A program made the position numbers and the translations under genes. Source: Opitutaceae bacterium (GTDB lineage: Bacteria > Verrucomicrobiota > Verrucomicrobiia > Opitutales > Opitutaceae). Taken from it: 63,865 nucleotides of DNA. Each line of letters opens with the position of its first letter. Position 1 is the first letter of the stretch. Positions 41,072 to 50,336 of the stretch are shown here, piece by piece. The notes under the pieces are model-generated. The model worked only from the letters and a program-made list of their open reading frames with translations, made no database searches and was not told where the DNA came from. Location: contig JAUSID010000211.1 in assembly GCA_030648295.1 (NCBI GenBank), forward strand, positions 1 through 63,865, given 5' to 3'.

Positions 41072-42670
41072 CTACTTCACGGTCTCGAGGTAGGCGCAGA
41101 GCGTGTTCACGTTCCCAATGAAGGCGCTTGTCGTGATTTGTTCGCCGCTGACGCGACGCCCTCCCGAACTGACCCAACGCCCCTGGCTGTCGAGCGCTGC
41201 GATCGCTTCTCTCGTGCGCGATTCCAGGTCGCCGCCAGCCCCAGCCCGACCTCTCCGGCCGCCGGTCGCCGCGCCTTTGCGCTTCTTCAACATCGCGTCG
41301 CGTCCATCGGCCTTGACCTGCTCGTAGTAGGCGATGGCCGCGTCGACGCCGTAATCGCTCTTCCACGAGTATCCCGTCTGCCGCTCCGGCGACAGGTCCT
41401 CGACGCGATATTTTATCTTCCCGTCGCGGTCGCCGTAGATCGGCGTGTTGGTGCCGAGTTCGTACATGCGGGCCCAAAGGCCGGGCGAAAGCTGGGAGCG
41501 CTTGAACCACGCGATCGCGCGCGGCAGCGGCTCGATGTACTTCTTGTCCCCGGTTTCGATATACAAATCCACCAGCAGCCGCATGACGCCGACGCTTTCG
41601 CCCGAGCAGACGCTCGGCGGTTCGAAGGCACGCGCCCACGCGGGCTCCAGCTGCGGATTGTACTGCTGGGCCCACGCCGGCTGCGGCTCGGGCAGTTGCG
41701 CCATCAGCAAAAAGTCGCCGCCCTTGATTGCCGCGGCGCGGAACTCCGGTTTGCCCAGCCGCTTCGCGGCGTCGAACAGTGTCATCACGCAATCGCGGTG
41801 GGTGTTGTCGTTGAGCGTGTAGTAGCCCATGTAGTTTTCCTTGGGATATTCACGGGGATATGACTTCGGGAAACGCGCGGGCTGCACCGGATACTCCTTC
41901 GGATCGACTTGCACTCCGTTCCAGCGCTGGGGCCAGCCGCCGTTCGGCCGCTGCGCCGCCAGCAGCTTGGCCAGCCCGTAGTCGCGCGCGTCGCGAATCC
42001 GGACGTCGGCCGGCTGCTTCGATTGCTTCGTCACGTCGCAGTACGCCAGCAGGAAGCGCAGCGCGCTTTGGGTGTTGTCGTCGTCGTAAGTGGAGATGTT
42101 CTTCCGCTTCGCCGCGTCCGCCGCCGAAATCTTCCCGACATCGGACCGACGGTACCACGCGGTGCTCTTCTTCGGGTTGAAGTCGATCAGGTAGTCCCAG
42201 CCGCCGGATTCGAGCTGGCCGGTCGCCAGCGCGGTGGCCGCGCCGCGTGCCGCGTCGAGGTAGCGCGCGTCCTTGGTTACCTCATACGCGCGCAGGAATG
42301 CCATGCCCATCGAGGGCGTGCCCGGCGGCTGGATCCAAATCTGCGTGTCGGTCGCGTCATTTTCGCCCGCGCGGGTCTTCAGATCCGGCGAGTAACGCCA
42401 CAAATAACCGCCCTCCGTCGCGATCGAACGCATGAACGCGGTCGATTTCTCGAGGGCCGCACGGGCATCACGGGCGAGCGCCTCGTCGGCCGCGCTGAGT
42501 GGCGCCGAAACGAGGGCGGCGAGTGCGACCAGCGCAAATGCCCGCCACCATCGGCCGGGACGGCGCTGGGAAACCGCACCAGCCCTCGCGCAAGGGGATG
42601 CCGTCAAAGCCGGGGAAACAAAGGCGCCCTGATCGAGAGGGCACCCGGAAGCGGGGTGTTGGTTTGTCAT
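41072..42670 (-). CDS. Pectate lyase, PL10-like
   Basis: 532 aa from the ATG at 42670. The first 35 residues are polar and are followed by a hydrophobic export segment (WWRAFALVALAALVSAPLSAA). The catalytic-region landmarks of family 10 pectate lyases are present: YDDDNTQSALRFL, LLAAQRPNGGWPQRWNG, YYTLNDNTHRDCVMTLFDA, and GLWARMYELGTNTPIYGDRDG. It is an alpha/alpha-toroid type fold. It should cleave polygalacturonate by beta-elimination in the periplasm or outside. A low-complexity RRGRAGAGG loop and a further C-terminal segment (VSSGGRRVSGEQI) follow the domain. It is upstream of the glycosidase-like gene on the same strand. Confidence 0.8.
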   Translation of the reverse strand: MTNQHPASGCPLDQGAFVSPALTASPCARAGAVSQRRPGRWWRAFALVALAALVSAPLSAADEALARDARAALEKSTAFMRSIATEGGYLWRYSPDLKTRAGENDATDTQIWIQPPGTPSMGMAFLRAYEVTKDARYLDAARGAATALATGQLESGGWDYLIDFNPKKSTAWYRRSDVGKISAADAAKRKNISTYDDDNTQSALRFLLAYCDVTKQSKQPADVRIRDARDYGLAKLLAAQRPNGGWPQRWNGVQVDPKEYPVQPARFPKSYPREYPKENYMGYYTLNDNTHRDCVMTLFDAAKRLGKPEFRAAAIKGGDFLLMAQLPEPQPAWAQQYNPQLEPAWARAFEPPSVCSGESVGVMRLLVDLYIETGDKKYIEPLPRAIAWFKRSQLSPGLWARMYELGTNTPIYGDRDGKIKYRVEDLSPERQTGYSWKSDYGVDAAIAYYEQVKADGRDAMLKKRKGAATGGRRGRAGAGGDLESRTREAIAALDSQGRWVSSGGRRVSGEQITTSAFIGNVNTLCAYLETVK

Positions 42671-42819
42671 CGAGGCAAATAAGAGACGGTTCGAAGGTCC
42701 GGAACGTTGCGCGAGCCTTCGCTTGCGTCCGCCGAATGCAACCATTCGCTTGGTTCCTGCGTCCTGCGCGACGCGCGGCGTCATCTGGCGCCGCTCTCCC
42801 ACCCCAAACCCACATCCCC

Positions 42820-43614
42820 ATGAACCGTTTGCTGCTCCTGTTCGCTGCCCTGATGACGACGCTTGCCGTCCGTGCGGCGGATGATCCCATAAAAACTCGC
42901 CTCAACAACTCCCCCCGTCACCTCGAATGGGTGACGGTCAAGAACGGCGACCGCGAAGTGAAGTGCTTCATCGGGTTTCCCGAGGTGAAGAGCAAAGCCA
43001 CCGCCGTGGTCGTGATCCACGAAATCTTCGGGCTGTCCGACTGGGTCCGCGGCGTCGTGGACCAACTCGCCGAAGCCGGCTACATCGCCATCGCGCCGGA
43101 CTTTCTCTCCGGCATGGGACCGAACGGCGGTGGCAGCGACTCCTTCAGTCCCGATGCCGTGCGCGGCAAAATTCAAGGCCTCGCGCAAGAGCAGGTTAAC
43201 GGCGACCTCGACGCTGCCGTCAGCTATGTCGGCAAGCTGCCCGCCGCCAACGGCAAGGTTGTTGTCGGCGGATTCTGCTGGGGTGGTGCCAAAACGTTCG
43301 CTTACGCCACCCACAATCCAAACATCAAAGGCGGGCTGGTTTTCTACGGTTCAGCGCCGAAGCCCGAGGAGTTCTCGAGCATCCGGGCGCCCATTTACGG
43401 GTTCTACGGTGGCAACGATGCGCGGATCACCGCGGCGGTCCCACAAGTCACCGAGCAGATGAAGGCCGCCGGCAAAAGCTATGAGCCCGTGATTTACGAA
43501 GGCGCCGGCCACGGCTTCATGCGCGCCGGCGAAGCGCCGGATGCAAGCGAAGCCAACAAGAAAGCCCGCGCCGAAAGCTGGCAGCGGCTGAAGCAACTGC
43601 TGAGCAAATTATAA
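42820..43614 (+). CDS. Secreted dienelactone hydrolase family protein
   Basis: 264 aa, ATG at 42820. Sec signal MNRLLLLFAALMTTLAVRA. An alpha/beta hydrolase of the dienelactone hydrolase type with the catalytic triad visible as Cys in VVVGGFCWGG, Asp in YGFYGGNDARI and His in YEGAGHGFMR. VVVIHEIFGLSDWVRGVVDQLAEAGYIAIAPD is the family's N-terminal signature. Cytoplasmic members open chlorocatechol-derived lactones; exported ones such as this have unknown substrates, probably small esters or lactones. It is transcribed alone and divergently from the pectate lyase gene. Confidence 0.85.
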   Translation: MNRLLLLFAALMTTLAVRAADDPIKTRLNNSPRHLEWVTVKNGDREVKCFIGFPEVKSKATAVVVIHEIFGLSDWVRGVVDQLAEAGYIAIAPDFLSGMGPNGGGSDSFSPDAVRGKIQGLAQEQVNGDLDAAVSYVGKLPAANGKVVVGGFCWGGAKTFAYATHNPNIKGGLVFYGSAPKPEEFSSIRAPIYGFYGGNDARITAAVPQVTEQMKAAGKSYEPVIYEGAGHGFMRAGEAPDASEANKKARAESWQRLKQLLSKL

Positions 43615-44103
43615 AAGAAGAATCGGCAAAAAGCTGACGGAAAACGAGGAAACAGCAGAAAGAAGAAATAAGAAACGGTTCGGCCCGGTGCGTTCGTCGC
43701 GAACGTACCCTGGTCGTTCCTCGGACGCAGTTTCGATCACATCTGCGGCTGGAAGCCGCAGCCACTGCCGCGCTGGCATCCGTGTTTCTTCTTTCTTCTT
43801 TTTGCCGTTTCCGAGGTTTTAGGGGCGCCGCCCCCTTTTTGCCGTTTCCCGCCCGCGTTTGTCCGCACTTCTTTTTGCCGTTTCCAAAGTTTGGGCACCC
43901 CCCTCTTCACCTTTTTGCTGTTTCCAAAGTTTGGGGCACCGCCCCCGGCGTTTCTTATTTCTTCTTCCTGCCGTTTCCGTAATTTAGCCGCGTCTCACGT
44001 TCTGCCCGTCTCGCGTTCTTCCACGTCTTCCGCGTCTTCCCCGTCTCGCGTTCTCCCGCGTCTTTCCCGTCTCGCGTTCTTCTCGTCTCGCGTTCTTCCG
44101 GCC
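43615..44103. repeat. Repeat-rich intergenic region with inverted and direct repeats
   Basis: 489 bp without a gene. A 30-nt segment at 43648-43677 is repeated in inverted orientation at 43949-43978 (28 of 30 positions match). Between and inside these are five same-direction copies of (T)GC(C/T)GTTTCC ending at about 43812, 43849, 43885, 43925 and 43978, with AAAGTTTGGGGCACCGCCCC-like pieces between them. From 43988 to the start codon at 44104 there is a pyrimidine-rich tandem array of CGTCTCGCGTTCTTC-type units. Confidence 0.7.
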
Positions 44104-44583
44104 ATGTCCAACGTCACTTCCCTTCACGTCAATGGCACGGGGCGGACCTGCGATGCCGCCCCCGAACGTTCGCTCCTCAGTGTATTACGCGACGATCTCG
44201 CCCTGACCGGCGCGAAGTACGGTTGCGGCGAAGGACAGTGCGGCGCGTGCACCGTGCTCGTCGATGGTGTGCCCATCCGCTCCTGCCAGACTCCGGTCGG
44301 GGCGATCGGGCCGCAAAAAATCACCACGATCGAAGGACTCGAGCGCGACGGACGGCTGCATCCGTTGCAGCAGGCGCTGCTCGAGGTCGGCGCATTTCAA
44401 TGCGCGTACTGCGCGTCCGGTATGATCATGTCCGGCGTCGCGCTGCTCGGAAAGAATCCAAATCCGACCGAGCCCGAGATTATCCGTTTCATGGATGGCA
44501 ACATTTGCCGGTGCGCCGGTTATGGTCGGATCATCGACGCCATCAAACTTGCCGCGAGTGCCGCGAAAGGAGGGACGCAATGA
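44104..44583 (+). CDS. [2Fe-2S] subunit of a molybdenum hydroxylase (IorA/CoxS type)
   Basis: 159 aa. The N-terminal plant-type [2Fe-2S] ligands are YGCGEGQCGACTVLVDG...C, and the C-terminal helical domain has FQCAYCASGM and GNICRCAGYGRI, the second [2Fe-2S] site. This is the small subunit of the xanthine oxidase family (isoquinoline 1-oxidoreductase alpha subunit, CO dehydrogenase small subunit). It passes electrons from the molybdenum site to the external acceptor. The Mo-subunit gene overlaps it by 4 bp. No FAD subunit is present, which is the isoquinoline-oxidoreductase-like two-subunit layout. The 5' flank is the C/T-rich tandem array, with no visible Shine-Dalgarno sequence. Confidence 0.9.
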   Translation: MSNVTSLHVNGTGRTCDAAPERSLLSVLRDDLALTGAKYGCGEGQCGACTVLVDGVPIRSCQTPVGAIGPQKITTIEGLERDGRLHPLQQALLEVGAFQCAYCASGMIMSGVALLGKNPNPTEPEIIRFMDGNICRCAGYGRIIDAIKLAASAAKGGTQ

Positions 44584-46739
44584 AAGCCGGGAAATCATCC
44601 GCGGAGCGGGTCACCGTCCAGACTATCGACCGGCCAGCCACTGAGCGACCGTGGGCGGTCGCGGCCCCATGGAGCCGCCGCGAATTCGTCAAAGCATTTA
44701 CCGGCGGGATGGCCGTCCTGTGGCTCGTGGATTTACCGCGCGCACGCGCGGCTCAGGCCGAGTCCGGCAGCAGCGGACGCCGCGGAGGCCAGCGCCGGCC
44801 GACTGCGCTCGCCGCCTGGCTGCACATTGCGGCCGACGGCACCGTCACGCTGTTCTCCGGCAAGGCGGAGGTCGGACAAAACGTCCGCACGTCGCTGACG
44901 GCGTGCGTGGCGGAGGAACTCGCAACGCCGCTCGCCTCGATTCGCGCGGTGCTCGCCGACACGTCGCTCGTGCCCTACGATGCCGGCACGTTTGGCAGCC
45001 GCAGCACGCCCGACATGGTGCCGCAGATTCGACGCGTGGCGGCGACGGCGCGCGAAGCGCTGGTCGATCTGGCAGCGAAAAAATGGTCGGTCGGTCGCGA
45101 CACGCTCTCTGCAGCCGACGGGAAAATCCGGCACGCCACGAGCAACCGCGCGATCGGCTATGGCGAACTCACCCGCGGGGAGAAATTCGTCCTGGATGTC
45201 TCGGACAGCGTCAGGTTGAAGCCGGCCACCGATTGGAAAGTACTGGGAACATCGGTGCGCAAGGTTGACGCCCGCCGCTACGTGACGGGCCAGCACGCCT
45301 ACGCGGTCGATATTTCGCGGCCGGGGATGCTTCACGGCCGCGTCCTGCGCCCGGCGGCGTTCGGCGCCACGCTGGCTTCGCTGGATGCGAGTGGTGCCGA
45401 AGCGATGCGCGGTGTGACAGTGGTGCGTGATGGGAATTTCGTCGGGGTCACGGCAGCGACCGAGCACGTCGCCGCGCAGGCGGTTGCCGCATTGCGAGCC
45501 GAATGGAAAACGGCGCCGCAGGTGTCGGAAAGGGACCTGTTCGCGCACCTTCGCTCGACGGCGCGGAACGCGCCCGCAGCCGACGCAAGCGATCCGACGA
45601 CCCCCGGCGCATCCCGCCAAACCTACACCGTCGCTTACATCGCCCACACACCGCTCGAACCGCGCGCGGCGGTCGCCGAATGGCAGGGCGAGCAGCTCAC
45701 CGTCTGGACTGGCTCGCAGCGTCCCTTTGGCGTGCACGGCGAGTTGGTGCAGGCTTTCCGGCTGCCGGATAAAAGCGTCCGTGTCATCGTGCCGGATACG
45801 GGCTCGGGCTATGGCGGCAAACATTCGGGTGAAGCCGCCGTCGAAGCCGCGCGCCTGGCCAGGGCCGCCGGCAAACCCGTGAAGCTCGTCTGGACGCGCG
45901 AGGAGGAGTTCACATGGGCGTACTTCCGGCCGGCTGGTGTGATCGACATCGCGAGCTCGGTCGCCGCGGACGGACGGCTGATGCGATGGGAATACCACAA
46001 CTACAATTCCGGTGGGGCCGGTCTTCGCGCCCTCTACGACGTTCCTGATCGCAAGGAGGAATACCACGGCGCGCAGTCGCCGCTGCGCCAGGGCTCATAC
46101 CGCGCGCTGGCCTCAACGGCCAATCACTTCGCCCGCGAGACCCACATCGATGAACTCGCGCGTTCGCTGAAGCTCGATCCGGTCGAGTTCCGGCTGAAGA
46201 ACCTCCGCGACCCTCGTGCCCGCGCCGTCCTGGAGGCAGCGGCCCGCGCGTTCGGCTGGGGTCAGTCCACCCGGCGCGACGGACGTGGTGACGGTCGCGG
46301 GATCGGAATCGCACTCGGTTTTGAAAAAGCGGGATACGTCGCCACGTGCGCGGAGGTCGCCATCGATAAGGCGACCGGCAAGGTTCGCGTCGTCCGGGTG
46401 GTCGAGTCGTTCGAGTGCGGCGCGATCCTGAATCCGGACCATCTGAAAAACCAGATTGAGGGCTGCATCGTCCAGGGGCTGGGCGGCGCCTTGTTCGAGG
46501 CGATCCGGTTCGAGAACGGCCACATCCTGAACCCGCGGTTCTCGCAATACCGCGTGCCGCGATTCAGCGACACGCCCGCCATTCAGGTCGTGTTGCTGGA
46601 CCGCAAGGACCTCACTTCCGCCGGAGCCGGAGAGGCGCCGATCGTCGGCATCGCGCCCGCGGTGGGCAACGCGATCTTCGACGCTTCGGGCATTCGGTTG
46701 CGTTCGCTGCCGCTGGTACCGAACGGTCTGAAGGTCTGA
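44580..46739 (+). CDS. Molybdopterin-binding subunit of a molybdenum hydroxylase (IorB type)
   Basis: 719 aa from the ATG at 44580. The leader WSRREFVKAFTGGMAVLWLV is a twin-arginine signal, so the holoenzyme is exported. LAAWLHIAADGTVTLFSGKAEVGQNVRTSL, DTGSGYGGKHSGEAAVEAARLARAAGKPVKLVWTREEEF, and GAGEAPIVGIAPAVGNAIFDA (with the family's catalytic Glu) are Mo-hydroxylase landmarks. It should hydroxylate an aldehyde or N-heterocycle with water as oxygen source, giving electrons to the partner [2Fe-2S] subunit and then to a periplasmic cytochrome. The substrate cannot be read from the sequence. Confidence 0.88.
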   Translation: MKAGKSSAERVTVQTIDRPATERPWAVAAPWSRREFVKAFTGGMAVLWLVDLPRARAAQAESGSSGRRGGQRRPTALAAWLHIAADGTVTLFSGKAEVGQNVRTSLTACVAEELATPLASIRAVLADTSLVPYDAGTFGSRSTPDMVPQIRRVAATAREALVDLAAKKWSVGRDTLSAADGKIRHATSNRAIGYGELTRGEKFVLDVSDSVRLKPATDWKVLGTSVRKVDARRYVTGQHAYAVDISRPGMLHGRVLRPAAFGATLASLDASGAEAMRGVTVVRDGNFVGVTAATEHVAAQAVAALRAEWKTAPQVSERDLFAHLRSTARNAPAADASDPTTPGASRQTYTVAYIAHTPLEPRAAVAEWQGEQLTVWTGSQRPFGVHGELVQAFRLPDKSVRVIVPDTGSGYGGKHSGEAAVEAARLARAAGKPVKLVWTREEEFTWAYFRPAGVIDIASSVAADGRLMRWEYHNYNSGGAGLRALYDVPDRKEEYHGAQSPLRQGSYRALASTANHFARETHIDELARSLKLDPVEFRLKNLRDPRARAVLEAAARAFGWGQSTRRDGRGDGRGIGIALGFEKAGYVATCAEVAIDKATGKVRVVRVVESFECGAILNPDHLKNQIEGCIVQGLGGALFEAIRFENGHILNPRFSQYRVPRFSDTPAIQVVLLDRKDLTSAGAGEAPIVGIAPAVGNAIFDASGIRLRSLPLVPNGLKV

Positions 46740-46774
46740 TACACCGGGATCCTTTGGGCGGCTGCCGCCTGGCG

Positions 46775-46818
46775 GAAGACCGGAAGCGCTGCGTCGGTCC
46801 AACCCGGTCTTCGTTTGT
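46775..46818 (+). terminator. Probable terminator of the molybdenum hydroxylase operon
   Basis: GAAGACCGG (46775-46783) and CCGGTCTTC (46804-46812) form a perfect 9-bp stem with a 20-nt loop, followed by GTTTG, 36 bp after the stop codon. The loop is large and the T-run short, so moderate support. The remaining 160 bp up to the TonB receptor show no clear promoter motif. Confidence 0.45.
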
Positions 46819-46978
46819 CGCCGGCCGGCCTGACCCCGCCGAATCGTGGCCGGACCTGTCAAGAATATCAGTTAACGCCGAGTGACCCCGATCCTAACTT
46901 GCGCCGGAATAGGCCGACAACCCCTCGCCCCGGCCGGAGTCAGCGTTTCCACCGGTCGCGTCAACTCTGGATAAAACC

Positions 46979-49900
46979 ATGAATATCCAAAATCACTCCT
47001 GTGCCCTGCTGTCAGCCTGGCTCATCCTTGGAACCGCGTGCCTGACCGCCGCCGAATCCAGCCCCGCGGCGCCGCCGCCCGTGAAAAATGCCGAGATCGT
47101 CGAGTTGAGTCCATTCACGGTCGAAACCGACCGCGATCTGGGCTACCTGGCGGAAAACACCTTGGCCGGCAGCCGGCTCAACACCCAGCTGCGGGACACC
47201 GCGGGCTCGGTCTCGGTCTTCACCAAGGAGTTTCTGGATGACCTCGCGATCACCGACATCAGCGAGTTGGTGGAGTACAGCGTGAACTCCGAGATGAACA
47301 CCAACGCCAATCAGACGGGCAGCGGCCTTAACCCGGTGATCAACGCCCAGAGCCTGACGCCGACGATGCTCGTCCGGGGGCTCGATGCCAGCGTGGGCAT
47401 GGATTATTTCGTCAGCATCATGCCGCTGGATACGTATCGCACCACCCGTTTCGAGGACACACGGGGGCCCAACAGCATTCTTTTCGGCATCGGCTCGCCG
47501 GGTGGCATCCTCAACCAGTCGTCCAAGGTGGCGACGACCCGCGGTGACAGCGCCAATCTCCGCTTCAGCACCGGCTCCTGGAGTCGCGGCCGGCGAGAGA
47601 TCGATGCGAACAAGGTGCTGCAGAAGGACCGGCTCGCCATCTCCCTGGCCGCGGTGCAGCAGGAGAACGGCGGCTGGCGGGCCTTCGACTTCAAGGACAA
47701 GAAGCGCATCTTCGGTTCGGTCATCTTTCGCCCAATCCGCACGGTGAAGATCACCGCCATGGGTGAGACCGGCCGGGACATCAACGCCGTGATCCGCGCG
47801 ACCGTGGAATCGGATGCGGCGCTGGCCTGGTACGACAACCGCGAGGCCCGGGGCGTGAGCGCGGTGACTTTTGCGCCAAACAACACGGTGCCGAACGCCG
47901 CGATGCAGGCGCTGGGGGTCACGGCCCGCGATGGCAACCGGACGGGCAACAACCGTCGCGCGATCTTCATCGAAAACGACGGCACCACCTTCGACAACAT
48001 CGGCGCGTTCCTTTCCGGCAGTTACAACAACTCGGCGGTGCGCGCGCCGGACGGCACGCCGGGCATCACGTCCTCGACGCTGCGCGTCAGAGATCCCTCG
48101 ATTTACCCCGACGACATCAACGCCGCGGGCCCGGGCATGTATCGGGAGCAAAAGCTGAGGAATTACACCCTCTCGGTCGACTGGCAGGCGACCAAGAATC
48201 TGGCGTTCAACCTCGCCCACAATTACCAGGATACCACCGCCGAGGTTAATTTGATGACCGGATCCGATCCCACGCTCCGGGGCGACCCCAACCGCACGCT
48301 CGGGGTCAACGGCGTGGCCAACCCCTACGCCGGCCGGCTCTACTTCGACGGCACCTGGCGGCGCGACACCCATGTGGGTGAAGTCCGGGAGACAAGGCTG
48401 TCGGCCTCCTATTCCTTCGACACCAAGTCGAAGTGGTTTGGCCGGCACCGCCTCGCGGGCATGTATTCCGAGTCGTCGCAGTTCGACGTGCGCTACAACT
48501 CGTGGCTGGCCCTCGCCGGCCGGCCGTTCAACAACACCCCCAACAACGCCAACAACCGGATCACGGTGCGCAATTACATCACCGAGGGGAGCTGGGCGAC
48601 CTACCAGGTGGGCGATTGGCGGAAGCTGCCGCCCACCGTCAACTTTGGCGGCCGCGACTACGAGCTGACCTTCGCCCATGAAGTCGGCGGAGCGAACAAC
48701 AGCGGTGGCGAACAGGACGCGAAGTCGATGCTCGGGGTCGTGCAAAGCTACTTTCTGGGTGGAAAAATCGTCACGACCCTCGGCTACCGGCAGGACAAGG
48801 TCGATGTCATCGAACTCGGATACTACAACGACCCGATCGTCGGCGACATCGTGGATCGCGATCGCAGCAAATCGAAAACCACGAGTGCGACGGGCTACAC
48901 GGGGACGGCCGGGGCGGTCTACCATGTGCTCCCCTGGGTGTCGCTGATTGCCAACCGCTCCACCAATCAGGGCGTGCCGTCCTTCGTTCGGAAGATATTT
49001 CCCGACGGCGCGCTCGGGCCTTCCTCCGAGGGCCACGGCGAGGACTACGGGCTGGGCTTCGATCTGCTCGACGGCCGGGTGCACGCCAAAGTCGTCTATT
49101 TCACCTCGAACGAACAGGGCAAGATCACGACGGCCGGCTTCGGCGGCGCATCGGGCCGAAACAACCGCGTGATGGACGCATTTGGCGACGCGCTGGTGGG
49201 CCCCGGCCGGCCCTTCACCCAGGCCCAATGGGATCCGATTTACGACCAGTATACCCCGCCGGCGACGGCCGCCTCCTCCGAATACGACGCCAAGGGCTAC
49301 GAAGCCCGCGTGACCACGAACCTCACGCGCAACTGGCGGCTGGTGGCCAATTATTCCTACACCGACTCCCGCCGCCAGAATTCGGCGCAGGAGATCCACG
49401 CCTGGTACGGGCTCAAGAAGGGAGAGGGTGACCTCCTGACCCAGGGCGTGCGACAGGATGCGAACGGCAACTATGTCGTCGATCCCGGCGCCTACGCCCC
49501 GGAGGGCACGGTCGCGAAATGGATCGAATTGGCAGCGCTGCACCCCGAGGCCAACCTCGCGACGCTGACGACCTCCAACGGGCAAACCGTGGCGCAGGAA
49601 ATCCTAAACACGGTCGACACGTATAACGATCTGACGGAACAGCAGGACAAGCGCTGGGGCGTGCGCCCACACAAGATCAGCCTCTTTACCGCCTACGATT
49701 TCAAGGCGGGCCGCCTGAAGGGATTCACTTTTGGCGGCGGCTGGCGCTGGCGCAGCGCGAATGTGATCGGATCGGATTCCAAGGGGAATGAAATCACCGG
49801 CAAGGTGATCACGGCGAACGACCTGATGATGGGGTACACGCGAAAATTCGACCGCGTGCCGGGCCGGTTTCGCTTCCAGGTGAACATCTCGAATGTCTTC

Positions 49901-50050
49901 GACCAGACCGACATCATTCCCGTGCGTCTCTCGACCTCGACCGCGGCGCCGGACGGCTACCTGCTGCCGGGTGGACGTGGTGTCGCCTACAGCCGATACG
50001 ATCTCGTGGCACCGCGCGAGATTCGCTTCACGACGACCTGGTCGTTTTGA
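46979..50050 (+). CDS. TonB-dependent outer-membrane receptor
   Basis: 1023 aa. Sec signal (LLSAWLILGTACLTAAE), then EIVELSPFTVETDRDLGYLAENTLAGSRLNTQLRDTAGSVSVFTKEFLDDLAI, the start of the plug domain in Opitutaceae-type receptors. A long beta-barrel follows and the protein ends in Phe (RFTTTWSF). It imports a siderophore or oligosaccharide-sized ligand through the outer membrane using ExbBD-TonB energy. No SusD, sigma or anti-sigma gene is adjacent. The ligand is unknown. The secreted esterase 286 bp downstream may act on the same material. Confidence 0.88.
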   Translation: MNIQNHSCALLSAWLILGTACLTAAESSPAAPPPVKNAEIVELSPFTVETDRDLGYLAENTLAGSRLNTQLRDTAGSVSVFTKEFLDDLAITDISELVEYSVNSEMNTNANQTGSGLNPVINAQSLTPTMLVRGLDASVGMDYFVSIMPLDTYRTTRFEDTRGPNSILFGIGSPGGILNQSSKVATTRGDSANLRFSTGSWSRGRREIDANKVLQKDRLAISLAAVQQENGGWRAFDFKDKKRIFGSVIFRPIRTVKITAMGETGRDINAVIRATVESDAALAWYDNREARGVSAVTFAPNNTVPNAAMQALGVTARDGNRTGNNRRAIFIENDGTTFDNIGAFLSGSYNNSAVRAPDGTPGITSSTLRVRDPSIYPDDINAAGPGMYREQKLRNYTLSVDWQATKNLAFNLAHNYQDTTAEVNLMTGSDPTLRGDPNRTLGVNGVANPYAGRLYFDGTWRRDTHVGEVRETRLSASYSFDTKSKWFGRHRLAGMYSESSQFDVRYNSWLALAGRPFNNTPNNANNRITVRNYITEGSWATYQVGDWRKLPPTVNFGGRDYELTFAHEVGGANNSGGEQDAKSMLGVVQSYFLGGKIVTTLGYRQDKVDVIELGYYNDPIVGDIVDRDRSKSKTTSATGYTGTAGAVYHVLPWVSLIANRSTNQGVPSFVRKIFPDGALGPSSEGHGEDYGLGFDLLDGRVHAKVVYFTSNEQGKITTAGFGGASGRNNRVMDAFGDALVGPGRPFTQAQWDPIYDQYTPPATAASSEYDAKGYEARVTTNLTRNWRLVANYSYTDSRRQNSAQEIHAWYGLKKGEGDLLTQGVRQDANGNYVVDPGAYAPEGTVAKWIELAALHPEANLATLTTSNGQTVAQEILNTVDTYNDLTEQQDKRWGVRPHKISLFTAYDFKAGRLKGFTFGGGWRWRSANVIGSDSKGNEITGKVITANDLMMGYTRKFDRVPGRFRFQVNISNVFDQTDIIPVRLSTSTAAPDGYLLPGGRGVAYSRYDLVAPREIRFTTTWSF

Positions 50051-50336
50051 GCCGCAGCGCAGCGAATGCCGGCCATCCGGGAGCAATAGTCTGGCGCCTG
50101 GCGGCACGGCAATTCGGCTGGTACGTGGTATCAGGAGCACGATTACGAATCACGAGCCCGTTGGCCTTTGGCTGCGGCCCCGAGCCGCGGGCGAGTGCCT
50201 CCGGCCGTGATGGCTCGAAACTTTGCCGGAGCACTCAGATGGAGCAGAGGGAACGCCCAGCGTCGGCGCCGAGCCCGCCGAAGCGTCCCGTGCGGAATTG
50301 CATTCACGATCGATTCGATGATCCTGATCGGCCCCC

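Noticed and set aside
47012-49585. 857-codon open frame opposite the TonB-dependent receptor
   Set aside because: Same explanation: low-complexity Arg/Gly/Val/His-rich translation without motifs, whereas the plus strand is a clear receptor.
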